A stretch of 32,524 bases of DNA from Cyclobacteriaceae bacterium. Lineage in GTDB: Bacteria; Bacteroidota; Bacteroidia; Cytophagales; Cyclobacteriaceae. The notes under the pieces are model-generated. The model was not told where the DNA came from and did no database searches. It worked only from the letters and a program-made list of their open reading frames with translations. This document shows, piece after piece, positions 8,438 through 15,972 of this stretch. How positions within the stretch are numbered: position 1 is the first letter of the stretch; the number at the start of each line of letters is the position of its first letter. The stretch lies in the NCBI GenBank assembly GCA_021604845.1, contig BQJT01000022.1, positions 1 through 32,524 on the forward strand, written 5' to 3'. A program made the translations under genes and the position numbers.

Positions 8438-9481
8438 TTGAAAAAACACATTCTCATTACCGGAGGTGCCGGATTTATCGGATCCCATGTGGTCAGAAGG
8501 TTTATTTTAAAATATCCCCAGTATCAGGTCATTAATCTGGATAAACTGACCTATGCAGGAAACCTTGAAAACCTGAAGGACATTGAATCTAGTGATAACT
8601 ATCATTTTGTAAAAGGAGATATTGGAGATGCCGAACTTGTGCGGGACATATTTGATCGATATTCAATTAGATATGTAATTCATCTGGCTGCAGAATCGCA
8701 TGTTGACAGGTCTATCACAGACCCGCTGGCATTTATAAAAGCCAATGTTCTGGGGACGGTCAACTTACTCAACACAGCACTCGACAAGTGGGGTCCGTCA
8801 TTTAATGGGCTATTCTATCACATCAGTACCGATGAAGTATACGGGTCGATTAAAGCACCCGGTTTATTCACTGAAGATACCTCCTACGACCCAAAATCTC
8901 CGTATTCGGCATCAAAAGCCTCCTCGGATCATTTTGTGCGGGCTTATCATAATACCTATAAGTTTCCGGTGGTTATTTCCAACTGTTCTAACAATTACGG
9001 TCCTTTTCAATTTCCCGAGAAATTAGTTCCTCTCTGTATCAATAATATCAAGAATCAGCTGCCTATTCCCGTTTATGGACAGGGGGAAAATGTGAGAGAT
9101 TGGTTATTTGTTGAGGATCATGCCGCTGCGATCGACCTGATTTTCCATAAAGGAGTGGTTGGGGAAACATACAATATCGGTGGTAATAACCAATGGAAGA
9201 ATCTTGACCTTGTAAAGTTGATTTGCAGAGTTATGGATAAAAAACTGCGAAGGTCAAACTCTGATAAGCTCGTCAAATTTGTAACCGACCGACCGGGGCA
9301 CGATGCACGATATGCTATTGATGCAGGTAAAATTTACCGTGAACTGGGCTGGCAGCCTTCAGTGGATTTGGAACAGGGAATGGAAAAGACTATCGACTGG
9401 TATCTCAACAATGAGGATTGGCTGAACCATGTTACTTCTGGAGAATATCAACAATATTACCGGGGACAATATCAAAGTTAG
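8438..9481 (+). CDS. rfbB: dTDP-glucose 4,6-dehydratase
   Basis: RfbB (RmlB) converts dTDP-glucose to dTDP-4-keto-6-deoxyglucose. The 347-residue protein has the Rossmann motif GGAGFIGSH at 9-17 and the dehydratase signature STDEVYGS, with the acid-base pair D132-E133. Y156 and K160 sit in SPYSASKASSDH, and the NNYGPFQFPEKLVP, DWLFVEDH and RPGHDARYAID segments are typical of the family. The start codon is TTG at 8438, 1 nt after the galE stop. No ATG lies nearby, and the MKKHILITGG start fits the family. It is followed by rfbA, the preceding step of the pathway. Confidence 0.95.
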   Translation: MKKHILITGGAGFIGSHVVRRFILKYPQYQVINLDKLTYAGNLENLKDIESSDNYHFVKGDIGDAELVRDIFDRYSIRYVIHLAAESHVDRSITDPLAFIKANVLGTVNLLNTALDKWGPSFNGLFYHISTDEVYGSIKAPGLFTEDTSYDPKSPYSASKASSDHFVRAYHNTYKFPVVISNCSNNYGPFQFPEKLVPLCINNIKNQLPIPVYGQGENVRDWLFVEDHAAAIDLIFHKGVVGETYNIGGNNQWKNLDLVKLICRVMDKKLRRSNSDKLVKFVTDRPGHDARYAIDAGKIYRELGWQPSVDLEQGMEKTIDWYLNNEDWLNHVTSGEYQQYYRGQYQS

Positions 9482-9487
9482 AAATCA

Positions 9488-10354
9488 ATGAAAGGTATCA
9501 TTTTAGCGGGCGGATCAGGCACCAGGTTGCACCCTCTTACTATTGCAGTTAGCAAACAACTGATGCCGGTGTACGACAAACCCATGATCTACTACCCTCT
9601 GTCAATCCTGTTAATGGCTGGGATCAGAGAGATCCTGATAATTTCCACACCTCATGATCTGCCGCTGTTTCGCAATCTACTGGGTGATGGAAATCAGCTG
9701 GGGTGTAACTTTGAATATGCGGAGCAAAAAGTACCCAATGGGCTGGCCCAGGCATTTGTAATTGGTGCTGACTTTATTGGTTCGGACAAAGTGTCGTTAA
9801 TTCTTGGGGATAATATTTTCTACGGAACCGGATTGAGATCATTACTTCAGGCAAATAGTGATCCCGATGGAGCGGTAGTTTTCGCCTATCATGTGAATGA
9901 CCCTAAAAGATATGGAGTAGTGGCTTTTGATGAAAATCAAAAGGCCGTTTCAATCGAAGAAAAACCACAATCGCCAAAGTCCAACTATGCCGTTCCGGGA
10001 CTCTACTTTTATGACAACCAGGTAGTTGAAATTGCCAAAAATTTATCACCCAGTTCAAGAGGAGAGTACGAAATTACCGATGTAAATAAGTATTACCTGG
10101 AACGGAAACAACTCAGAGTGGGCATACTTGGCCGTGGCACTGCGTGGCTGGATACGGGCACCGTTGATTCCCTAATGCAAGCCAGTCAGTATGTCCAGGT
10201 AATTGAGGCCAGACAGGGTTTAAAAATTGGCTGTATTGAAGAAATAGCCTACCGTATGGGGTATATCAACTCCGATCAACTGGAAGCCATTGCAGAACCC
10301 TTGAAAAAAAGCGGTTATGGCGAATACCTGTTGAGAATTTTGAACAGTGAATGA
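9488..10354 (+). CDS. rfbA: glucose-1-phosphate thymidylyltransferase
   Basis: RfbA (RmlA) joins glucose 1-phosphate and dTTP to form dTDP-glucose, the substrate of RfbB. The 288-residue protein shows the nucleotidyltransferase signature [13 protein letters not shown] (6-18), [13 protein letters not shown] and the metal-binding [10 protein letters not shown] (GDN at 107-109). Further motifs are [21 protein letters not shown] and [14 protein letters not shown]. The length is typical of RmlA. It is the last gene of galE-rfbB-rfbA. No rfbC or rfbD gene follows, so this operon alone stops at the 4-keto-6-deoxy sugar. Confidence 0.96.
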   Translation: MKGIILAGGSGTRLHPLTIAVSKQLMPVYDKPMIYYPLSILLMAGIREILIISTPHDLPLFRNLLGDGNQLGCNFEYAEQKVPNGLAQAFVIGADFIGSDKVSLILGDNIFYGTGLRSLLQANSDPDGAVVFAYHVNDPKRYGVVAFDENQKAVSIEEKPQSPKSNYAVPGLYFYDNQVVEIAKNLSPSSRGEYEITDVNKYYLERKQLRVGILGRGTAWLDTGTVDSLMQASQYVQVIEARQGLKIGCIEEIAYRMGYINSDQLEAIAEPLKKSGYGEYLLRILNSE

Positions 10355-10392
10355 AGGTTATCGAATGAATGATCAATCTCATCATTCTCGGT

Positions 10393-10408
10393 GTTGGATA
10401 GTTGGATA
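10393..10408 (+). repeat. 8-bp tandem GTTGGATA x2
   Basis: Two identical adjacent copies of GTTGGATA lie in the 55-bp gap between the convergent rfbA and M28-family genes. It is one of several short tandem words in gaps of this window. No hairpin terminator was found in this gap. Confidence 0.4.
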
Positions 10409-10409
10409 T

Positions 10410-11399
10410 TTACACCGGAGGCAACAATGAGTTTTCCCTGTATATCAGATTAATTACCGTGGTACCAACGGCATGCAGCGTTTCTGTGCTGATAATGTCC
10501 ATGTTATCATCGGGTGTATGATGATAAGATTTGAAGGCATCACTACGATCTGCACCATCTGGGATCATATCAATGATATTTACCATGGGGATTTTAGCAT
10601 TCACATTCACGTAGTAGTGGTCATCTTCAATAGCGCCCCCGCTACCAAATATAAAATACCTGCTAAAACCAGCTTTATGGCCTTCATTCCATACTTTATC
10701 AACAATGGAAGGTGCGAATTGCTTCGAATAGTGTTCATGGGGGAAAGTCGCGTTCTCTGCGCCCACCATGTCCAACAGCACTCCGTAATATGCCGAGTAT
10801 CCCGACTTGTGTTTGTTGGTACTCCAGTGTTGTGACCCCAGGCACCAGTCCAGTCCCAATCCACCCTGGTCCTCAGCATCGAAGAATATTATATCGATCC
10901 CGATTTTTAAAGTATCCAATGAAATTAATCTGGCTATTTCCAGCAATACACCAACGCCGCTGGCTCCATCATTAGCGCCATCGAAGCTAAGATTGGGGTC
11001 GGCGGTATACTTGTCGGCCTTCATTCTGGTGTCCCAATGGGCGCCCAGTAAGAGTCTCCTGGGTGCTCCCGGATTGAAAGAAGCAATAATATTTCTAAAA
11101 TGAAAATTCTCCCCGGACTGACTGGTAGCATTAAATTGCTGAGCTTGTACATGGTCTGCGTACATGCCCATTTTCTCAAGCAGAAAATCTCCGCAGTTCC
11201 GATGGCCTGTTGAATTGGGGGATCTGGGGCCAAAGTCCACCTGTTGCTGAATATATGAATAGGCAGAATCCGAATTAAACCGGGGAGCCCCTTCGATCGA
11301 CCCGGTTGATACCACAGTAGTTGTCTCCGCACGGTCGACCTGATCACAGGTAAATAGTAAGAATGACAGCAAAAACAGATAAATGTGTCTATTCCTCAT
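10410..11399 (-). CDS. M28-family lipoprotein, glutaminyl-peptide cyclotransferase-like
   Basis: A 329-residue predicted lipoprotein. A hydrophobic signal (residues 5-17) ends in the lipobox FLLFTC, with C18 as the lipidation site. The rest is an M28 peptidase/glutaminyl cyclase domain. LLGAHWDTR holds H121 and D123, GANDGASGVGVLLEIAR holds the candidate zinc ligand D144, and FFDAEDQGG holds E176/D177. DWCLGSQHWS follows, and a late YHHTPDDNMD supplies a histidine. The single GAND aspartate and the DWCLGS segment resemble bacterial glutaminyl cyclases more than aminopeptidases; cyclisation of N-terminal glutamine in exported proteins is therefore inferred. Its ATG lies 11 bp inside the 3' end of cysS, which implies translational coupling. 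Confidence 0.82.
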   Translation of the reverse strand: MRNRHIYLFLLSFLLFTCDQVDRAETTTVVSTGSIEGAPRFNSDSAYSYIQQQVDFGPRSPNSTGHRNCGDFLLEKMGMYADHVQAQQFNATSQSGENFHFRNIIASFNPGAPRRLLLGAHWDTRMKADKYTADPNLSFDGANDGASGVGVLLEIARLISLDTLKIGIDIIFFDAEDQGGLGLDWCLGSQHWSTNKHKSGYSAYYGVLLDMVGAENATFPHEHYSKQFAPSIVDKVWNEGHKAGFSRYFIFGSGGAIEDDHYYVNVNAKIPMVNIIDMIPDGADRSDAFKSYHHTPDDNMDIISTETLHAVGTTVINLIYRENSLLPPV

Positions 11400-12879
11400 A
11401 CGCCCAATCTACTCCTGTTTTCATGTCTTTTAATACGATGCCCTGTGTTTTAAGTTGTTCTCGTATTGCATCTACTTTTGTATAGTCCTTACGTTCTTTG
11501 GCCTCCTGGTAGCTGTTTAACACAATGTTTAGCAGGGGGTCGAATACCATTAATCGTTCCTCTTGCAGGCCCAAAACCTGCTCTGTAAACCCGAGGAAAG
11601 TAGATTTCATGCTGGTAAAAGTTTCGCTGGAAATTTGCCCGATGTCCATGGTACCATTGTGAATCGAGTTTATTTTTTTCAACAAGTTGAATAAATGAGC
11701 GATGGTTTTAGCAGTGTTGAAATCATCGTTCATTGCATGATAACAGTTTTCACATAGTTGATTGATCTGCTGATCCACCTGTTGATTTATTTCCTGCTGA
11801 CTATTATCCGGATATTGAAGCTGTTTGATGATACGTAATCCGTTGGCCAGTTTTTTATAACCTTTGGCTGCTGCAGTAAGTGCATCGTTTGAAAGATCCA
11901 AAGTACTGCGGTAATGTGTCTGAAGCATAAAGAACCTAACGGTCATGGGACTGTAGGCTTTATCGAGCAAAGGGTGTTCTCCCGTAAATAGTTGATGGGG
12001 CAAAATGGAGTTACCCACTGACTTGCTCATTTTTTGCCCGTTGACTGTCAGCATATTGCCATGCATCCAATATTTGGCTGGCGAAACTCCATAACCTGCC
12101 ACACACTGGGCTATTTCACACTCATGGTGTGGAAACTTAAGATCCAGCCCTCCACCATGTATATCGAATTGTTTGCCTAGATATTTTGTACTCATGGTTG
12201 AACATTCCAGGTGCCATCCGGGAAAGCCATCGCTCCAGGGGGAAGGCCAACGCATAATATGGGCTGGTGCAGCCTTTTTCCAAAGAGCAAAATCAAGAGC
12301 ACTGCGTTTCTCATCCTGTCTGTCAAGTTCGCGGGTGCCGCTTACCAGGTCTTCCAGTACCCTGCCGGATAGTATTCCGTAATGATTTTTATTGTGATAT
12401 TTTTTTACGTCAAAATACACTGATCCCTCCACTTCATAAGCAAATCCCGCATCCAGAATTCTTTGGATAAGATCTATTTGTTCAATAATATGACCGCTGG
12501 CAGAAGGTTCAATGCTCGGACGCTTCAGATTAAATAACCTGGCCACCTCATGAAATCCCTGAGTATACTTGTGCACCACTTCCATTGGCTCAAGATTTTC
12601 CAGTTTGGCCTTCTTGGCTATCTTGTCTTCACCTTCATCCGCATCATTTTCCAGGTGCCCCACATCGGTGATGTTTCGTACATAGCGCACTGCATATCCC
12701 AGGAACTCCAGATATCGGTAGATTACGTCAAAGCTAAGAAAGGAACGCAGGTTACCTAAATGTACATCGCTGTATACGGTGGGGCCGCAAACATACATTC
12801 CTACATAAGGTGGATTCAGGGGGTCAAACTTTTCTTTACTCGAAGATAAACTGTTATAAACCTTGAGGTTTTGTTGCAT
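11389..12879 (-). CDS. cysS: cysteinyl-tRNA synthetase
   Basis: A 496-residue class I aminoacyl-tRNA synthetase that charges tRNA-Cys. The HIGH-type motif is in [16 protein letters not shown] (31-46) and the KMSKS motif is at 283-287. The zinc ligands fall at the family spacing: C31, C226 (GWHLECS), H251 and E255 (HHECE). [19 protein letters not shown] and [16 protein letters not shown] are strongly conserved. The length is normal for Bacteroidota. The ATG at 12879 is preceded at only 5 bp by a TAACTTTG promoter-like element, so the mRNA may have almost no leader. The downstream lipoprotein gene overlaps its end. Confidence 0.97.
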   Translation of the reverse strand: MQQNLKVYNSLSSSKEKFDPLNPPYVGMYVCGPTVYSDVHLGNLRSFLSFDVIYRYLEFLGYAVRYVRNITDVGHLENDADEGEDKIAKKAKLENLEPMEVVHKYTQGFHEVARLFNLKRPSIEPSASGHIIEQIDLIQRILDAGFAYEVEGSVYFDVKKYHNKNHYGILSGRVLEDLVSGTRELDRQDEKRSALDFALWKKAAPAHIMRWPSPWSDGFPGWHLECSTMSTKYLGKQFDIHGGGLDLKFPHHECEIAQCVAGYGVSPAKYWMHGNMLTVNGQKMSKSVGNSILPHQLFTGEHPLLDKAYSPMTVRFFMLQTHYRSTLDLSNDALTAAAKGYKKLANGLRIIKQLQYPDNSQQEINQQVDQQINQLCENCYHAMNDDFNTAKTIAHLFNLLKKINSIHNGTMDIGQISSETFTSMKSTFLGFTEQVLGLQEERLMVFDPLLNIVLNSYQEAKERKDYTKVDAIREQLKTQGIVLKDMKTGVDWAYEE

Positions 12880-12884
12880 GGCGG

Positions 12885-12892
12885 CAAAGTTA
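12885..12892 (-). promoter_or_regulatory. -7 element of cysS promoter (possible leaderless start)
   Basis: TAACTTTG on the minus strand matches TAnnTTTG and is only 5 bp from the cysS ATG, so transcription would begin at or next to the start codon. No good TTTG element lies 19-20 bp further upstream; that position is occupied by 7-bp repeats. Confidence 0.4.
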
Positions 12893-12901
12893 AATTATTT
12901 A

Positions 12902-12929
12902 GTGATAAATGATAAGTGATGAATTATGA
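12902..12929 (+). repeat. 7-bp tandem GTGATAA/ATGATAA/GTGATGA/ATTATGA
   Basis: Four consecutive heptamers with drifted sequence fill the middle of the 76-bp gap between the divergent cysS and barrel-lipoprotein genes. The period is exactly 7 bp throughout. It overlaps the region where upstream promoter elements of both genes would be expected. Confidence 0.6.
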
Positions 12930-12955
12930 GTTTTTTGGTGATATTTATATAAAGT

Positions 12956-14068
12956 ATGAAGGACACCGTCTCAAAAAAGGATCCCATCAACGTCCGCCGG
13001 ATAATAGTCATGACGCTTGTAATATTTTTACCAAGCTGTTTGTCAAGTGAAAGACCGGATGTAGAGATCAGAGGTATTTATGGCCATCCAAAGCCCTTTT
13101 GGGAACAGGGAATCAACCTGAAAGACCTGGGGGTAAATGCTGTGTTTGTACACAGTGGTGCAATAGATCAAGAAATGGTTAGTCGGGCAAGGGGGGAAGG
13201 ATTGAGGATTTTTGCAGAATTTGCTACTTTGAACGGGAAAAACTACGTGGAATCCCATCCGGAATCCTGGGCGATAAACCACAAAGGGGAAAAAGTTGAA
13301 GCGGCCACCTGGTTTATGGGAGTTTGCCCTACAGAACCTGGTTTCCGGGAATACCGGTTTACCCAACTTCGCAAGTTATTACAGGAGTTTGAACTGGATG
13401 GTGTGTGGATGGACTATGTTCATTGGCATGCTCAATTTGAAGACCCCCAACCTGTTTTACCCGAGACCTGCTTCTGTGATCATTGTCTGGATAAGTTTAC
13501 TGCTGATACCGGAGTGCAACCTCCCGATGGAACCACCCGCGAAAAAGCCGCATGGATATTGACGAATAGTGATCCCTTGTGGCGCGATTGGCGGTGCAAG
13601 GTGATTGTCGAATGGGCAACGGAACTAAAATCCATACTAAAACAGGAGCAACCGGAAGCATTGCTGGGGTTATATCACTGTCCCTGGCAGGATCACGAAT
13701 TTGAGGGTGCCAGCCGGCGCATTCTGGGACTTGATTATGATCTTCTGGGTGATGTGATAGATGTTTTCTCACCTATGGTTTATCATGGTAGAATGGAAAG
13801 ATCACCGCAATGGGTTGGCGCTAATATTGACTGGTTTAGCCAAAGGCTTAACATACAAAAGGATAAAGGCCCTAAAATTTGGTCAATTGTACAGGCTTAC
13901 GATGATCCCAGGATCATATCAGCGGCTGAATTCGAAACAGTGTTAAGAGGAGGACTATCCGGCAAATCCACCGGGGTGATGATGTTTACTTCTAATGCGG
14001 TAGCGGAAGATAAAGAAAAAATAGCCATTATGAGGCAGCTCTACTCTTCTCTGAAGCAAAGTAATTGA
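12956..14068 (+). CDS. lipoprotein with glycoside-hydrolase-like TIM barrel
   Basis: A 370-residue predicted lipoprotein; the signal ends in LVIFLPSC with C28 as the lipidation site. The mature part looks like a TIM barrel of the hypothetical glycosyl hydrolase (GHL) type. It opens with IRGIYGHPKPFWEQG, followed by LRIFAEFATLNGKNY, SWAINHKGE and a CPTEPGFREY segment. The strand LDGVWMDYVHW places D153 where these families carry a carboxylate. It then has a CFCDHC cluster (C172, C174, C177), AWILTNSDPLWRDWR, ALLGLYHCPW and DVFSPMVYHGRM. The cysteine cluster is often seen after the WxDY strand in such barrels. Substrate and exact family are unknown. It stands alone, divergent from cysS. Confidence 0.7.
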   Translation: MKDTVSKKDPINVRRIIVMTLVIFLPSCLSSERPDVEIRGIYGHPKPFWEQGINLKDLGVNAVFVHSGAIDQEMVSRARGEGLRIFAEFATLNGKNYVESHPESWAINHKGEKVEAATWFMGVCPTEPGFREYRFTQLRKLLQEFELDGVWMDYVHWHAQFEDPQPVLPETCFCDHCLDKFTADTGVQPPDGTTREKAAWILTNSDPLWRDWRCKVIVEWATELKSILKQEQPEALLGLYHCPWQDHEFEGASRRILGLDYDLLGDVIDVFSPMVYHGRMERSPQWVGANIDWFSQRLNIQKDKGPKIWSIVQAYDDPRIISAAEFETVLRGGLSGKSTGVMMFTSNAVAEDKEKIAIMRQLYSSLKQSN

Positions 14069-14119
14069 CTATCCATAGAAATACCTGAAGCTCACAGCAA
14101 AAGACCCTTTATTTAACTC

Positions 14120-14150
14120 TTGTTTTACAACTACCTATGCATTAACTTTG
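14120..14150 (+). promoter_or_regulatory. rimP-nusA-infB promoter
   Basis: TTG at 14120-14122 is followed after 20 bp by TAACTTTG at 14143-14150, a good match to the Bacteroidota pattern. Transcription would begin near 14155, giving a leader of about 67 nt that contains the hairpin at 14176-14203. This placement also argues against starting rimP at the TTG at 14120. Confidence 0.65.
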
Positions 14151-14175
14151 CATCTGATAAAGCTTTTTCCAAAAG

Positions 14176-14203
14176 AAAGAGGGGACCGATTAGTCCCCTC
14201 TTT
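14176..14203 (+). promoter_or_regulatory. perfect hairpin in the rimP leader
   Basis: AAAGAGGGGAC (14176-14186) and GTCCCCTCTTT (14193-14203) form a perfect 11-bp stem with a 6-nt loop, CGATTA. It lies between the promoter and the rimP ATG at 14222. Only three U residues end the stem and GCG follows, so it is a poor intrinsic terminator. It could be a protein-binding leader, an attenuator or an mRNA-stabilising structure for the operon. Confidence 0.65.
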
Positions 14204-14221
14204 GCGTATGGACATATTTGG

Positions 14222-14680
14222 ATGAACTTAGAGGAAAAACTTGCGGAAATGGTGGTAAGGCATTTACCTGACTCAAAGTATTTTTTGACAGAGATAAATG
14301 CCAAACCGGCTGGTTCAAAGACCAAAATATCCATTTTCCTGGATGGTGATGACGGTATTGATATTGATACCTGTGCAGCCGTCAGCCGGCAGCTTGGAAA
14401 AGAGTTGGAGGATCTCAATGTCATGGATCACCCTTACACCTTGATGGTTTCTTCTCCAGGTCTGGACCGACCCTTAAAGTTACCCAGGCAGTATCATAGA
14501 AATATTGGAAGGGCTTTAAAAATTAAATTGAATAATCAGCAATTGGTGGAGGGAAAGCTCAGTGAGGTTCAGGAAGGTTTCATCGTTTTAGAAGAAATCC
14601 CTGCACAACAGGGTGAAATCAAAAAGGATAAAATACCATTTGCTGAGATCGAAACAACCCATGTATTAGTGTCATTTTAA
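14222..14680 (+). CDS. rimP: ribosome maturation factor RimP
   Basis: RimP is needed for late assembly of the 30S subunit. From the ATG at 14222 the protein has 152 residues, normal for the family. It begins MNLEEKLAEMVVRHL, continues with ISIFLDGDDGIDIDTCAAVSRQLGKELE and the hallmark YTLMVSSPGLDRPLK, and ends in a small SH3-like C-terminal domain. The frame is open further upstream to a TTG at 14120, but that extension would translate the promoter and the leader hairpin and has no family counterpart, so I reject it. The gene is followed 9 bp later by nusA, the standard rimP-nusA-infB order. Confidence 0.92.
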   Translation: MNLEEKLAEMVVRHLPDSKYFLTEINAKPAGSKTKISIFLDGDDGIDIDTCAAVSRQLGKELEDLNVMDHPYTLMVSSPGLDRPLKLPRQYHRNIGRALKIKLNNQQLVEGKLSEVQEGFIVLEEIPAQQGEIKKDKIPFAEIETTHVLVSF

Positions 14681-14689
14681 GTTTTAGAG

Positions 14690-15937
14690 ATGGACCACTT
14701 GAATTTAATTGAAGTATTTGCGGATTTCGCCAGAAACAAAAATATCGATCGACCAACTATGATCCGCATATTGGAAGATGTGTTTAGGACCATGATCCGC
14801 AGGCGGTACGAAACTGATGATAATTTTGATATTATTATCAATGCAGACAAAGGTGACCTTGAGATCTGGAGATTTCGGGAAATTGTAGATGACAATTCGG
14901 AAGATATCTGGGATCATGATAAGATCAGCCTCACGGAAGCTCAGAAAATTGAGCCGGATTTCGAAATTGGAGAGGAAGTTGCAGAAGAAGTAAAGCTGGA
15001 AGATTTCGGACGTCGAGCGGTAATGACTGCCCGGCAAACCTTGATTCAAAAGATCAAAGACCTGGAGAAAGACATTCTTTTCCAGAAATACAAGGAACTG
15101 GTTGGTGAAATCATTGTTGGAGAAGTATACCAGATCCTGAGCAGGGAAGTACTGCTGATCGATGCTGAAGGCAATGAATTGAACCTTCCTAAATCAGAGC
15201 AGATCCCCAAAGATCGCTACCGTAAAGGTGAAAGTGTACGGGCGATCGTACACCGGGTAGAGATGGTCAATGGAAATCCCAGAATTGTACTTTCCCGAAC
15301 CTCCCCTACTTTTCTGGAACGACTGTTTGAAAGCGAAGTCCCAGAAGTTTATGATGGTTTGATAACTATGAAGAGAGTGGTCCGTGAACCTGGGGAACGG
15401 GCAAAAGTAGCAGTTGAATCTTACGATGACCGCATCGACCCGGTAGGTGCCTGTGTGGGCATGAAGGGATCAAGGATTCATAGTATCGTTCGGGAGCTTC
15501 AGAATGAAAACATTGATGTGATCAACTACACCGATAATATGGAGTTATATATCACCAGGGCGTTGAGTCCTGCCAAAATTTCTTCCATCAAGATCGATGA
15601 AGACGGAGGTCGCGCTTCTGTTTATTTAAAACCCGATCAGGTTTCATTAGCTATCGGTCGAGGAGGGCAGAATATCAAGCTTGGCAGCAAGTTGGTTGGT
15701 CTGGAGATTGATGTATACCGGGAGTTATCGGAGTTCGAAGAAGAGGATGTCGCGCTAGAGGAATTCTCTGACGAAATCGAAGCATGGATCATCAAGGAAC
15801 TTAAGCGTATCGGCTTGGATACAGCCAAAAGTGTACTGGCCCTAAATCATGAGGACCTGGTTCGGAGAACAGATCTTGAAGAAGAGACTATCAACGATGT
15901 GTTTAAGATCCTGAACCAGGAATTTGAGCAGGACTAA
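14690..15937 (+). CDS. nusA: transcription termination/antitermination protein NusA
   Basis: NusA binds RNA polymerase and nascent RNA and modulates pausing, termination and antitermination. The 415-residue protein has the N-terminal polymerase-binding domain (about 1-125, with FRTMIRRRYETDDNFDIIIN). An S1 domain (about 130-200, LSREVLLIDAEGNELNLPKSEQ region) and two KH domains follow. The KH domains carry DPVGACVGMKGSRIHSIVREL and VSLAIGRGGQNIKLGSKL, each with a GxxG loop. A short acidic C-terminal stretch ends in a helix-hairpin-helix-like segment. It lacks the long repeats of the E. coli C-terminus, as is normal in this phylum. Second gene of rimP-nusA-infB. Confidence 0.96.
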   Translation: MDHLNLIEVFADFARNKNIDRPTMIRILEDVFRTMIRRRYETDDNFDIIINADKGDLEIWRFREIVDDNSEDIWDHDKISLTEAQKIEPDFEIGEEVAEEVKLEDFGRRAVMTARQTLIQKIKDLEKDILFQKYKELVGEIIVGEVYQILSREVLLIDAEGNELNLPKSEQIPKDRYRKGESVRAIVHRVEMVNGNPRIVLSRTSPTFLERLFESEVPEVYDGLITMKRVVREPGERAKVAVESYDDRIDPVGACVGMKGSRIHSIVRELQNENIDVINYTDNMELYITRALSPAKISSIKIDEDGGRASVYLKPDQVSLAIGRGGQNIKLGSKLVGLEIDVYRELSEFEEEDVALEEFSDEIEAWIIKELKRIGLDTAKSVLALNHEDLVRRTDLEEETINDVFKILNQEFEQD

Positions 15938-15972
15938 TTTTTGAATACTAGCAAAAAAAGGGATATTTGAAT

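Noticed and set aside
10473-11103. Plus-strand frames opposite the M28-type gene
   Set aside because: They are shadows of a gene with an intact signal peptide and zinc-site motifs on the other strand.
14120-14221. N-terminal extension of rimP from a TTG at 14120
   Set aside because: It would translate the promoter and the leader hairpin; the ATG at 14222 gives the normal family start.
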